The notes beneath the pieces were generated by a model. The model had not been told where the DNA came from. It did no database searches and was given only the letters and a program-made list of their open reading frames with translations. Source: CAZMRF01 sp964568735 (lineage in GTDB: Bacteria > Acidobacteriota > Polarisedimenticolia > JACPZX01). From it: 64,000 nucleotides of DNA. Shown one piece after another: positions 7,635 to 15,303 of this stretch (position 1 is its first letter; the number at the start of each line of letters is the position of its first letter). The position numbers and the translations under genes were made by a program. The DNA lies in contig CAZMRF010000016.1 of the NCBI GenBank assembly GCA_964568735.1, positions 1-64,000 of the forward strand. The letters run 5' to 3'.

Positions 7635-10043
7635 TTACGGGCAGATTCGTCCCGTCCGAGGCGTTCCATCCGACTGGGTTCCAAGGGGCCCCATGCCCAC
7701 GGCGCCGGGACAAGCGTTCTCGGCGCGGACCAGGTAGTAGATGATCTGCCCCGTAGCGGGCATGGTCGCATCCATGGCGACCAGATCGTCCCCGTCGTCT
7801 GACTCCACGCACGTGGCCGCACCGGAGAAGTCCCCTGCAGCCGGCGTACGCAGCGCGTCGTAGGCCCATGAGCTTGCCCCCGCCATCGCCGGCGGCAGCC
7901 AGTCCAGCGTGACCCCGTCGGCTCGCACCGTGAGGTCGGGCACCTCCCCGGGCGTGGACCAGGCCCCCGCGTCGGCGTCGTCGCAGTCCTGCACCGCCCC
8001 GTTCGGGCAGGAGAGGCCACCCTCCGCCCCGTAGCCGTCGCCGTCCGCGTCGGTGCACTGGCACGCGCCGATGGCGCCGGCTGCGTAGATCACCAGGATC
8101 TCGGCGGCGCTGAGGGCCTGGTCGTAGATCTGGACCTCGTCGATCTCTCCCTGGAAGAGGCAGGCCCCGCCGCAGCTCCCCAGGGTCAAGCGCCGGTTCG
8201 AGTCCCCCGTGCTCAGCGTGCCCACCGTCCCCGTCCCGAGCGTCCCCACGCCGTCCATGTAGAAGGTGACGTGCGTCCCGTCCCCGACCGCGGCCACATG
8301 GTGCCAGCCGCTGGTCGTGATCACGTTCGTCCCACTGCTCGACTCGATCACGGGAACGCCCGGTGTGGCGTTGACCAGGCCGACCCTGAGGTGCTGGAGC
8401 CCATCCGAGTTCTCCCAGATGAAGAAGTGCCCCTTGTCCGAGGTGGTGTCGGTGTTGCCGGTGATCGCCTGCTGCAGCAGCGCCGCCGGATTGTCCAGCC
8501 GCATCCACGCGACGATGCTGAACACTCCCGTGTTCTGGATGAAGGAGTAGGTCGACGGGTCGCCGATCGAGCCGACGAGATCGTCCAACCCGTCGAAGCT
8601 GAACGCCTGGCCGACCCGGCCCGCCACGTACGACAGCCCGTTCTGCGCGGTGCCGTCATGCCCGCCTCGGATGTCGTCGGCATTGCCGTCGCCGGGCCAG
8701 AAGCTCACGAGGCCGGTTCCAAGCGTTGCGCAGGGGCAGCCGCCCGGGATACCTTCATCGATCTGGCCGTCGCAGTCGTCGTCCACACCGTTGCAGAGCT
8801 CCGGCGCCCCGGAATGGATCGTCGGGTCACCCTCATCGCAGTCGCCGTCGCACCCGGTCAGCCCGTCGCCGTCGTAATCCAGGCAGTTCATGCACGTCAG
8901 GCCGCCGATGACATCGTAACCGAGGTCCCCGCAGCGACCCAGCCGGCAGTTCGCCGTGGTGGTGCTGACCGCCTCCGGTGCTTTCCCGAAGTGCGTGCGT
9001 AGCCGCACGCAAGTGTCGCGCGCCACAATGACCTGCGCGTTGGCGTCGGGAGGGTAGTGCGTCGCTGCCGCCGACCAGCCGTTCGGATCGAGCGACCCGT
9101 AGGGATCGGCCGGGTTGACGATGGCCTGGGCCTCGACCACGTAGCGGACCAGAGGCCCCATGTCCGCAGTACCGACGCCCCCTCCGGGGTTGGAGATGGT
9201 TGAATTCGTCGAAGGCCGGCTGCTCAGGTCACTGTGCAGGACCGCCGGACTCCATCCCAGGTCGAGGATCATGGTGGTTACGTCCAGGAAGGCGATGTTC
9301 TGGACCAGGATTGTGTTGGGGTCGCCGGGATCGGGCTGGCCGGGGATCCGCTGCCAGGGGATGATGTCGTTGCGCCCGGTGATCGGATTCGCGCCGCCGT
9401 TCGAGACTTGCTTGAAGTTGAAATCGCCGCGGCCGAAATCGGACGGTCCCGTGCGAGGTGATGTCGCCACCGCCGCAACCGCGAAGAAGTTGTCGGAGGT
9501 CTCCCTCAGGAGGGCGCCCATCGGATAGTCGACGACCCAATCGTTGCTGGGGACGAGATAGTGAAGGTCCTGCCAATAGTAGACATTGAACTCCGGGTTC
9601 AAATACCCGTCGTCGCCCGTCCCGCCCGGCAAATTGGGGTCGCGGAAGTTGTCGCAGCAGCCGTCAACGCCCGAGTTGCCAAAGTTGTTGTTTCGGAGGC
9701 AGAGGGCCCCCTGGGGGACCCTGGCATCACCACCCAGAGAGGCCCTGGCGTCCACGAGGTCGGGGGTGAAGCCTCCGCTGTCATTCCCGTTGAAGGTCGT
9801 GGCGTCACTGTTGCCTGTGCCGTTGCTTCCAAGGCCGGTGTTCAGAATCTCGTTGCCGAAGCCGATCTGCCACCAAACCCCGCTGACGGCACCCGATCCG
9901 GCCGGGGGCGGGGCGAACCACGCCCTTTCCGCGCACTGGAAGATCGCGAAGCCGCCGAACTCATTGCAAATGGCGAAAGTCTCTCCAGTCCACCCCGCTG
10001 CGACCACGGCGAGAGCCGCAAGGTGGCGCGAGACCGCGCGCAT
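7635..10043 (-). CDS. Secreted protein with MopE-like Ca-binding segment, LamG domain and FN3-like C-terminal module
   Basis: About 802 residues when started at ATG 10043, which places a signal peptide (MRAVSRHLAALAVVAAG...) at the N terminus; the frame is open to 10163. The N-terminal 370 residues are not recognised but are Gly/Asn-rich and contain several Cys. About 386-430 is an Asp-rich DxDGDG/CNGVDDDCDG segment as in MopE-type metal-binding repeats. About 443-655 is a LamG/concanavalin-like domain (VSFWPGDGNADD, FSFDGLDDLV, GWHHVAAVGDGTHVTFYMDG, GEIDEVQIYDQALS). A second DADGDGYG turn and a C-terminal module ending LGTQSDGTPRTGRICP follow. It is probably a surface or extracellular adhesin-like protein. 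The stop lies 8 bp after tRNA-Sec, inside the presumed islet. Confidence 0.8.
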   Translation of the reverse strand: MRAVSRHLAALAVVAAGWTGETFAICNEFGGFAIFQCAERAWFAPPPAGSGAVSGVWWQIGFGNEILNTGLGSNGTGNSDATTFNGNDSGGFTPDLVDARASLGGDARVPQGALCLRNNNFGNSGVDGCCDNFRDPNLPGGTGDDGYLNPEFNVYYWQDLHYLVPSNDWVVDYPMGALLRETSDNFFAVAAVATSPRTGPSDFGRGDFNFKQVSNGGANPITGRNDIIPWQRIPGQPDPGDPNTILVQNIAFLDVTTMILDLGWSPAVLHSDLSSRPSTNSTISNPGGGVGTADMGPLVRYVVEAQAIVNPADPYGSLDPNGWSAAATHYPPDANAQVIVARDTCVRLRTHFGKAPEAVSTTTANCRLGRCGDLGYDVIGGLTCMNCLDYDGDGLTGCDGDCDEGDPTIHSGAPELCNGVDDDCDGQIDEGIPGGCPCATLGTGLVSFWPGDGNADDIRGGHDGTAQNGLSYVAGRVGQAFSFDGLDDLVGSIGDPSTYSFIQNTGVFSIVAWMRLDNPAALLQQAITGNTDTTSDKGHFFIWENSDGLQHLRVGLVNATPGVPVIESSSGTNVITTSGWHHVAAVGDGTHVTFYMDGVGTLGTGTVGTLSTGDSNRRLTLGSCGGACLFQGEIDEVQIYDQALSAAEILVIYAAGAIGACQCTDADGDGYGAEGGLSCPNGAVQDCDDADAGAWSTPGEVPDLTVRADGVTLDWLPPAMAGASSWAYDALRTPAAGDFSGAATCVESDDGDDLVAMDATMPATGQIIYYLVRAENACPGAVGMGPLGTQSDGTPRTGRICP

Positions 10044-10317
10044 CCGGGCGGAGCCGGACACCTTGTGACTCGCCGGACCCCCCTCCCGGGGCATCTCCCG
10101 ATGTCGACTTGCTTCTGAGGATAGGAACTCCAAGCTGCACTCTCGGCTCTCCTGCGGGCGCATGGCCGCCTCGGGCAGTGAACAAGGGCGATTGGATGGG
10201 AGTTTCAGCTGACGGGGCGGGTCCGCATTACTTCTTGTGTACGAGCTCCCCTGTCGAATTCCAGGGACGCGGCCGGGATCAGCGTTCAGCGCACAACGGA
10301 AGGTACGCCAGCAGCAA

Positions 10318-10346
10318 GAACACGATGCTCCGCAGCGTCGGTGTTC
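10318..10346. repeat. 12-bp hairpin with one bulge
   Basis: GAACAC plus GATGCT pairs, across the loop CCGC, with AGCGTC plus GTGTTC; a single G is bulged. It is stable but lacks a T-run on either side, so intrinsic termination is unlikely. It lies about 275 bp upstream of the start of the LamG gene and its role is unknown. Confidence 0.4.
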
Positions 10347-10579
10347 TTACCGTGAAACTGTGAGTCTGTCAAGAAGAAAACCGATTCGAGGGTCAGATAA
10401 GCCGCTCATTCCCCTGTCGATTCCGGGTTCTCCGGGGTGGCACGCCGCGTGATTATCGCCCCGCCATGCAATGGCCCCGCACCCCGGTCGAGCGCGTGCA
10501 ACTCTTCCGGCCCCTGTTCTGCCCCTGGCCGGCCTGCCCCGAGCACCGCCGCCGTACTCGCGGCTTCCGCTTCCGCCGC

Positions 10580-10683
10580 CACGGCTCCTACTCCAGATCT
10601 TCGGTGTGGATGGGGACGTGCCCAAGAGCGACCTGAACCGCAAGACGTTCAGCCAGGTGGTGCACACCGACGTCACGCCCTGA
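10580..10683 (+). pseudogene. 3' remnant of a secreted-protein gene related to 10972-12405
   Basis: The frame ending at TGA 10681-10683 reads ...LLQIFGVDGDVPKSDLNRKTFSQVVHTDVTP in pieces. It aligns with the end of the downstream gene (LYIRVFGVIRGVPK, then LTFSPVVRVDVTP). Upstream of this the similarity stops and the frame has no start with a signal peptide. The DNA around the stop is identical for 33 bp to the end of the intact gene. It is therefore a decayed or recombined tail of a paralogue. Confidence 0.6.
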
Positions 10684-10700
10684 CGCGCAAGCTTCCTCTC
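10668..10700 (+). repeat. 33-bp direct repeat, left copy
   Basis: Identical to 12390-12422 over 33 bp. It covers the codons for DVTP, the TGA stop and 17 bp beyond it (GCGCAAGCTTCCTCTC). The segment between the two copies carries the intact repeat-protein gene, as expected after unequal recombination or duplication between paralogues. Confidence 0.75.
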
Positions 10701-10790
10701 CAGCCGCCCTGTGACCCTCCCGAAGCCGGAACCGGGCGTGGCCTCAATACGAGCAGGCCCCTGTCGCACCGTGCGGCACCCTGCACTCCC

Positions 10791-10812
10791 TTCAATTCCC
10801 ACGCGCTTCCGC
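10791..10812 (+). repeat. Right copy of the duplicated tRNA-Sec 3' end
   Basis: Matches 7603-7624 at 21 of 22 positions in the same orientation. No anticodon arm or other tRNA part precedes it, so it is not a second tRNA gene. With the left copy it brackets about 3.2 kb containing the LamG protein gene. Confidence 0.6.
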
Positions 10813-10854
10813 AAAATACCCTCTGTAAATACAGGTCTCGCGGCGGGATGATTT

Positions 10855-10894
10855 TGGAGCCGGCGCTCGGACTTGAACCGACGGCCTGCCGAGC
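10855..10894 (-). pseudogene. tRNA-like 3' fragment
   Basis: On the minus strand a T-arm-like sequence (TCGG-TTCAAGT-CCGA) is followed by an acceptor-like CGCCGGCTCCA. No matching 5' acceptor, D-arm or anticodon arm is found upstream. It is probably the 3' part of a tRNA carried in with an integrated element. The assignment to a particular tRNA is not possible. Confidence 0.35.
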
Positions 10895-10971
10895 GTGATA
10901 GGCTGGCGGCCCGGTCAGTCCCGGCCGATGGCCCATGCGCCCCGTGCCCGACGAATCGTCAGGGAGGTTCG

Positions 10972-12405
10972 ATGAGGAAGACAGGTCGTCTGGCTGCGTT
11001 TCTGCTCATGGCCCTCGCGCAACCCGTTCCCACGATCGCTGAGTTCCAGGTCAACACCTTTACGACCAACCATCAGGTCGGTCCCTCCATCGCGCTCGAT
11101 GGCTCGGGCAACTTCGTGGTGGTTTGGAACAGCTACGGGCAGGTTGGCTGCGACTACTCCGATGTCTTCGGCCAGCGGTTCGACAGCAACGCAACGCCGT
11201 TGGGAGGGGAGTTTCAAATCAACAAGTACACGACGAGCAATCAGGCACTCCCCTCCGTCGCGATGGATGGTTCGGGCAACCTCGTGGTGATTTGGCAGAG
11301 CAACGGCCAGGACGGCTCCGGCGAAGGAGTCTTCGGCCGGCGGTTCGACAGCGCCGAAGCTCCCCTGGGGGCGGAGTTCCAGGTCAACACGTACACGACG
11401 GACCATCAGTTCTTTCCCTCCGTCGCGGTGAATGGTTCGGGCGACTTCGTGGTCGCCTGGGGCAGCTACGGGCTGGACGGCGCCGGTTCGGGTGTCTTCG
11501 GCCGGCGGTTCGATAGCGCCGGAGCGCCGCTGGGAGGGGAGTTCCAGATCAACACGTACACGACGTTCAACCAGTTCGGCCCCTCCGTCGCGCTCGATGG
11601 TTCGGGCAACTTTGTGGTCGCCTGGTCCAGCTTGTTTCAGGACGGCGACTTCCACGGCGTCTTCGGCCAACGGTTCGGCAGCGCCGGGACGCCCAGGGGA
11701 GGTGAGTTTCAGGTCAACACGTATGCGACGGAATTACAGTGGTACCCCCGCGTCGCGCTCGATAGTTCGGGCAACTTTGTGGTCGCCTGGTCCAGCTTGT
11801 TGCAGGACGGCTCCGGCTGGGGCGTCTTCGGCCAAGGGTTCGACAGCGCAGGAGCGCCCCTGGGAGGGGAGTTCCAGATCAACACGTACACGACCAACAG
11901 TCAGGCTCAGCCCTCCATTGCGATGGATGGTTCGGGAAACTTCGAAGTGGTTTGGAGCAGCTTCCAGGACGGCTCCGGCTACGGTGTCTTCGGCCAGGGG
12001 TTTTGCGCCGATATCGATGTCGACGGTGACGGCGTCTGCAACAGCCGTGATGTCGTCATCACGAGCCCCCTCGACGGGGACACCCTCGACTGCAGCGACC
12101 CTGCCGTCATCCGCCCCGTCATCACGTGGAGCGCGGGCAACTACGAAAAGTTCCGCGTCTCCATCGCGTCGGACCCGAACTTCGTCACCGGAACGGTGGT
12201 GACGAGCGGCGACATGCTTTTCTCGAGCACGAGTTATACGCCCCCGGGCAAGAAGTGGAAGAGCGCCTGCAAGAAGGCGCTCGCGGCGAACCCATCCGCC
12301 CCGGTCCTCTACATCAGGGTCTTCGGTGTGATACGGGGCGTGCCGAAGCTGCGCGCGAACCGCTTGACGTTCAGCCCGGTCGTGCGCGTCGACGTCACGC
12401 CCTGA
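10972..12405 (+). CDS. Secreted protein with six about 55-residue tandem repeats
   Basis: A 477-residue protein. The ATG at 10972 is chosen because AGGGAGG precedes it and a signal peptide (MRKTGRLAAFLLMALAQPVP) follows. Residues about 24-340 are six tandem repeats with the core pattern EFQ(V/I)NTYTT..Q..PS(V/I)A.DGSGNFVV(A/V)W.S.(Q)DG....VFG.RFDSAG.PLGG. The repeat unit is predicted to be beta-rich and is likely part of a propeller or solenoid. A DxDGDG turn and a C-terminal domain (VITSPLDGDTLDC ... DVTP) follow. It is a predicted extracellular surface protein of unknown ligand. It lies between two copies of a 33-bp direct repeat, and an upstream tail remnant shows it belongs to a local paralogue family. 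Confidence 0.75.
   Translation: MRKTGRLAAFLLMALAQPVPTIAEFQVNTFTTNHQVGPSIALDGSGNFVVVWNSYGQVGCDYSDVFGQRFDSNATPLGGEFQINKYTTSNQALPSVAMDGSGNLVVIWQSNGQDGSGEGVFGRRFDSAEAPLGAEFQVNTYTTDHQFFPSVAVNGSGDFVVAWGSYGLDGAGSGVFGRRFDSAGAPLGGEFQINTYTTFNQFGPSVALDGSGNFVVAWSSLFQDGDFHGVFGQRFGSAGTPRGGEFQVNTYATELQWYPRVALDSSGNFVVAWSSLLQDGSGWGVFGQGFDSAGAPLGGEFQINTYTTNSQAQPSIAMDGSGNFEVVWSSFQDGSGYGVFGQGFCADIDVDGDGVCNSRDVVITSPLDGDTLDCSDPAVIRPVITWSAGNYEKFRVSIASDPNFVTGTVVTSGDMLFSSTSYTPPGKKWKSACKKALAANPSAPVLYIRVFGVIRGVPKLRANRLTFSPVVRVDVTP
11041..12006 (+). repeat. Six in-frame tandem repeats of about 165 bp
   Basis: Six consecutive units of 52-56 codons begin at each EFQ(V/I)N codon block (first at 11041). Units 2-6 share long near-identical DNA stretches such as the coding for DGSGNFVV and VFG.RFDS. 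The DNA-level similarity suggests recent unit duplication and a potential for copy-number change. Confidence 0.8.
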
Positions 12406-12422
12406 CGCGCAAGCTTCCTCTC
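12390..12422 (+). repeat. 33-bp direct repeat, right copy
   Basis: Identical to 10668-10700. Its last two bases run into the stop codon of the HAD phosphatase gene (12421-12423, minus). The duplicated cassette therefore ends exactly at the neighbouring gene. Confidence 0.75.
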
Positions 12423-13119
12423 AGGGTGCTCCGGAGATCCAGCTAAGGACCTCTTCCGTCGCGCTGAGGTCCTCCATCACGCGGTCGGCCCCTTCGGCGC
12501 CGAGATCCTCCCTGCGCGTCCACCCCGTCGCCACGGCGAGGCTCCGGTAACCGTTCGCGCGAGCCGCCCGGACGTCCTGCCGGGAGTCCCCGACGAGGAG
12601 GACGGATCCGGGGGCAATCGCCTCTCCCATGCGGGCCTCGAAGCGCTCGCGCGCCAGTCTCGCGAGCACGCTGCGGTCCGGCGAGTCGTCGCCATAGGCT
12701 CCTTCGTCGAAGTAGCCCGTGATCCCCGCGGCCGAGAGCTTCACCCGCGCGCCCCGGCGGATGTTCCCCGTGACGAGGCCGAGCTTGTGACCCCGTCCGG
12801 CCAGGGCCGGCAGGAGAGACGCGACGCCGGGCAGCGCGCGCGCCGGCCTCCCCGCGGAGAGGATCTCTTCGAGGAGGACCAGGTATGACTCTTCCAGCGC
12901 GCTCTTCTCCGACGCAAGGCGTGTCGGGTCGATCCCCGCGGAGCCGGCGATCTCTTCGATGATCCAGCTGTCCGTCCGGCCGTCGAAGGGAACGGCGGCG
13001 GAGCTCCGGCCGAGGCCGCACTGACCGAAGACCTTCTCGAAGGCCCGGCAGAGCGCTTCGCGTCCCGCCCCCCCGGCATCCACCAGGGTTCCGTCCACGT
13101 CGAAGAGGACGAGCGTCAA
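12421..13119 (-). CDS. HAD-family phosphatase (phosphoglycolate phosphatase-like)
   Basis: A 232-residue haloacid-dehalogenase phosphatase. Motif I is FDVDGTLVDAG (nucleophile Asp7 and acid Asp9), motif II is the Thr in LGLVTGNI, and motif IV is VGDSRQDVRAARANG. A helical cap lies between motifs I and II (about 18-85). This is the phosphoglycolate phosphatase/beta-phosphoglucomutase subgroup, and the actual small phosphate substrate is not decided by sequence. The start is TTG 13119, which overlaps the TGA of the sulfatase gene (TTGA), so the two are translationally coupled. Ala/Arg richness is normal for this genome. Confidence 0.85.
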   Translation of the reverse strand: MTLVLFDVDGTLVDAGGAGREALCRAFEKVFGQCGLGRSSAAVPFDGRTDSWIIEEIAGSAGIDPTRLASEKSALEESYLVLLEEILSAGRPARALPGVASLLPALAGRGHKLGLVTGNIRRGARVKLSAAGITGYFDEGAYGDDSPDRSVLARLARERFEARMGEAIAPGSVLLVGDSRQDVRAARANGYRSLAVATGWTRREDLGAEGADRVMEDLSATEEVLSWISGAP

Positions 13120-14498
13120 CGGGTCTTCCCGGCGCCGGCCTCACCTCCGCCCTGCGACCCGGCGGCTGGAGCGGCCGCCTCTTCGGGGAAGCGCTCCGCG
13201 GGGGGCGCTCCCGGCGGGCGAGCGAGCTGCAGGTCCCAGGCCGCGAGCTGCCCCTTGAGCGTGCCCGCGAGCTCGGGCGCCTCGCGCAGGATCTCCCGAG
13301 GGGAATCCTCCTGCTCGTAGTCGAAAAGCGAGAGAGGGCCCTGAGGGCTGAGGAGGTACCGGTAGCGCGAGTTCCGGAGGGACATGGTGAGGGCCAGGAG
13401 GCGCGGCCCCACCGGCTGCAGCGCCACCGACACCGCGGCGACGCGGCGGGGTGAACCGGCGGGGGCGAGGAGCGCGAAGGCCTGCGGGCTCACGCTCGCG
13501 GGACGCGGGACCCCGAGGAGCTGGCAGATGGTGGGGTAGAGGTCCACGTCCTGGGCGAAGGACTCCGTTCGGGCGCCATCACCCGCTCCGGCCTGCGGCC
13601 GGATGATCAGCGGCACGCGCAGGTTGCTCTCGTGGAGGGAGATCGTGTCCGCCAGGCGGCCGGCCTGCCCGAGGAGCTCTCCGCGATCCGACGTGAAGAG
13701 GATCGCGGTGTTGTCGAGGCTGCCCTCGTCGGACATCCCGGCCAGGAGGGCGGCGATGCGGTCGTCGAGGTAGGCGAGCTCGGCGTCGTAGAGCACGGTG
13801 AGCACTTCCACGTCGTTCGTGCCGAGGGCCAGCTCCCCGCTGTTGACCCGGCGCGCGAGGGGAAGCCAGACGCCGGATCCCCGATCGAGCGTCTCCGCGG
13901 TCATCCAGGGCTGCGCGAAACGCGACCTGTAGGGCTCCGGCGGATCGAAGGGCAGCGTCGGGCTCGAGTAGACGAGGACGAGGAAGAAGGGACGGGCGCG
14001 ATCGCGGCCCCGGCCGAGCCACTCGAGGGCCCGGGCGGTGACCGCCGCCGCTCCCCCGTCCAGCTCGGGCACGTCCGACGGATCCACCTTCTCGACGGCG
14101 GCGAAGCTCTCGAAGAGCCCGCTGCCGGCTGCGGGGCCGGGATCGGAGGTGATGAGGTGGGTCTCGTATCCCAGCGCGGCCAGGTGCGCGGGCAGCGGAA
14201 GGATGCTCGAGTCGAGGACGTCCGCGAGCTGGAGGTTGTGCTCGGGGGGATATCGCCCCGTCAGGAGGCTCGCGAAGGATGACGCAGGGTCGGGCGTCGA
14301 GCTGTAGGCGCGATCGAAGCGCGCCCCCTCGCCCGCCAGCGACTCGAGCGCCGGTGAAGTCTGCCGATCGTAGCCGTAGACGCTGAGGTGGTCGGCGCGC
14401 ACTCCCTGGGCCACGACGATGAGGACGGAAGGCTGCGCCGCCTCGCCTCCGCACCCCGCCAGAAGCGTTGCGAGCCCCGCAAGGAGGCCCCCGGCCAT
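13116..14498 (-). CDS. Sulfatase/phosphodiesterase-superfamily lipoprotein
   Basis: 460 residues from ATG 14498, chosen because AGGGGAG precedes it and it gives a lipoprotein signal with the lipobox LLAGC (MAGGLLAGLATLLAGCGG). The fold is the alkaline-phosphatase/sulfatase type: VLIVVAQGVRADHLSVYGY near the N terminus for metal binding, SLLTGRYPPEHN, and ILFTSDRGELLGQ for the C-terminal metal ligands. The usual formylglycine core C/S-x-P-S-R is not present (the site reads STPDPASSFASLLTGRYP). It may therefore be a phosphotransferase or phosphatase-like member or an inactive one. It is likely membrane-attached on the outer face of the inner membrane or in the outer membrane. The start overlaps head-to-head with the divergent glycosyltransferase start. 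Confidence 0.8.
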   Translation of the reverse strand: MAGGLLAGLATLLAGCGGEAAQPSVLIVVAQGVRADHLSVYGYDRQTSPALESLAGEGARFDRAYSSTPDPASSFASLLTGRYPPEHNLQLADVLDSSILPLPAHLAALGYETHLITSDPGPAAGSGLFESFAAVEKVDPSDVPELDGGAAAVTARALEWLGRGRDRARPFFLVLVYSSPTLPFDPPEPYRSRFAQPWMTAETLDRGSGVWLPLARRVNSGELALGTNDVEVLTVLYDAELAYLDDRIAALLAGMSDEGSLDNTAILFTSDRGELLGQAGRLADTISLHESNLRVPLIIRPQAGAGDGARTESFAQDVDLYPTICQLLGVPRPASVSPQAFALLAPAGSPRRVAAVSVALQPVGPRLLALTMSLRNSRYRYLLSPQGPLSLFDYEQEDSPREILREAPELAGTLKGQLAAWDLQLARPPGAPPAERFPEEAAAPAAGSQGGGEAGAGKTR

Positions 14499-15303
14499 GC
14501 TGTATACTCCCCTTTCGCTCACGGAGGACCTCCCATTGGCCTCACGATCGGGTGCCCTCGCATCGGCTCCCGGCGATCCGGCGAGTTCCGCAAGACCGCA
14601 TCTGTCCATCGTCATCCCCGTCTACAACGAGCAGGAGAACATCCTCCCGCTGTGGGAGGAGCTCGGCTCGGCGCTCCGGGCGATCGGCGCGACGCATGAA
14701 GTCATCTTCGTCGACGACGGAAGCACGGACACCTCCCCCGAGATCCTCGCCGGCCTTCGAAGCCGTCACCCGGAGGTGCGCCTCCTTCGTGCCCGGCGCA
14801 ACTCCGGCCAGTCGGCCGCGATGATAGCCGGGTTCAGGGCCGCGCGCGGGGAGATCATCGTCACCCTGGACGGCGATCGCCAGAACGACCCCTCGGACAT
14901 CCCCGAGCTCTTGAAGCACATCCCCGAGTACGACGCGGCGGCAGGATACAGGAAGAACAGGGCCGACAGCTTCGTGCGGCGCATCTCGAGCCGCCTGGGC
15001 AACGCGGTCCGCAACGCCGTATCCGGCGACGATATCATCGACACCGGGTGCACCCTCAAGGCCTTCCGCCGGGAGTGCCTCGTGGATCTCCCCGGTTTCA
15101 ACGGCATGCACCGGTTCCTTCCGACGCTCGTTCGCATGGCCGGCTTCAAGGTCTGCCAGGTCCCCGTCGGCCACCGCCCTCGCGTCGCGGGCAGCTCGAA
15201 GTATGGCATCCGCAACAGGCTGCTCCCCACGCTTGGAGACCTCCTGGCCGTCCGCTGGATGAAGAGCCGGAGGGTGCGTCTCCACGAGATCGAGGAGGAA
15301 TGA
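14497..15303 (+). CDS. Family-2 glycosyltransferase, DPM/ArnC-like
   Basis: 268 residues from ATG 14497 (AAGGAGG 9 nt upstream). A TTG at 14536 with GGAGG 8 nt before it and a TATACT box at 14502-14507 upstream is an equally good start. The GT-A fold is clear: LSIVIPVYNEQENI, FVDDGSTDTSPEIL, LDGDRQNDPSDIP (DxD-like), DTGCTLKAFRR and VGHRPRVAGSSKYG. This matches transferases that put a sugar from a nucleotide donor on dolichyl or undecaprenyl phosphate. The two C-terminal membrane helices of ArnC are missing. TGA overlaps the ATG of the next gene. With the LAB-N and GT39 genes it forms a lipid-linked sugar set, presumably modifying lipid A or another envelope glycan. Confidence 0.87.
   Translation: MLYTPLSLTEDLPLASRSGALASAPGDPASSARPHLSIVIPVYNEQENILPLWEELGSALRAIGATHEVIFVDDGSTDTSPEILAGLRSRHPEVRLLRARRNSGQSAAMIAGFRAARGEIIVTLDGDRQNDPSDIPELLKHIPEYDAAAGYRKNRADSFVRRISSRLGNAVRNAVSGDDIIDTGCTLKAFRRECLVDLPGFNGMHRFLPTLVRMAGFKVCQVPVGHRPRVAGSSKYGIRNRLLPTLGDLLAVRWMKSRRVRLHEIEEE

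Larger units (their letters stand above)
10164..10971. other. 808-bp stretch without an intact gene, composite islet DNA
   Basis: No convincing complete coding region is seen on either strand here. It holds a hairpin (10318-10346), the 3' remnant of a secreted-protein gene (10580-10683), the left copy of a 33-bp direct repeat (10668-10700), the duplicated tRNA-Sec 3' end (10791-10812) and a tRNA-like 3' fragment (10855-10894). The ribosome site of the next gene (AGGGAGG) is at 10961-10967. Such a density of broken ends suggests repeated insertion and recombination. Confidence 0.6.

Noticed and set aside
7519..8508. A minus-strand frame ending in GIEPTATRFRGPPTD-like residues
   Set aside because: It is antisense translation of tRNA-Sec joined to a shadow frame of the LamG gene.
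10347..10814. A minus-strand frame starting MRKRVGIEG
   Set aside because: The start is translated from the duplicated tRNA-Sec end and the rest has no recognisable domain. It crosses the paralogue remnant.
12421..13144. Mobile-element origin of the HAD gene because it abuts the 33-bp repeat
   Set aside because: It is translationally coupled to the sulfatase gene and has normal composition. Only the neighbouring cassette looks inserted.
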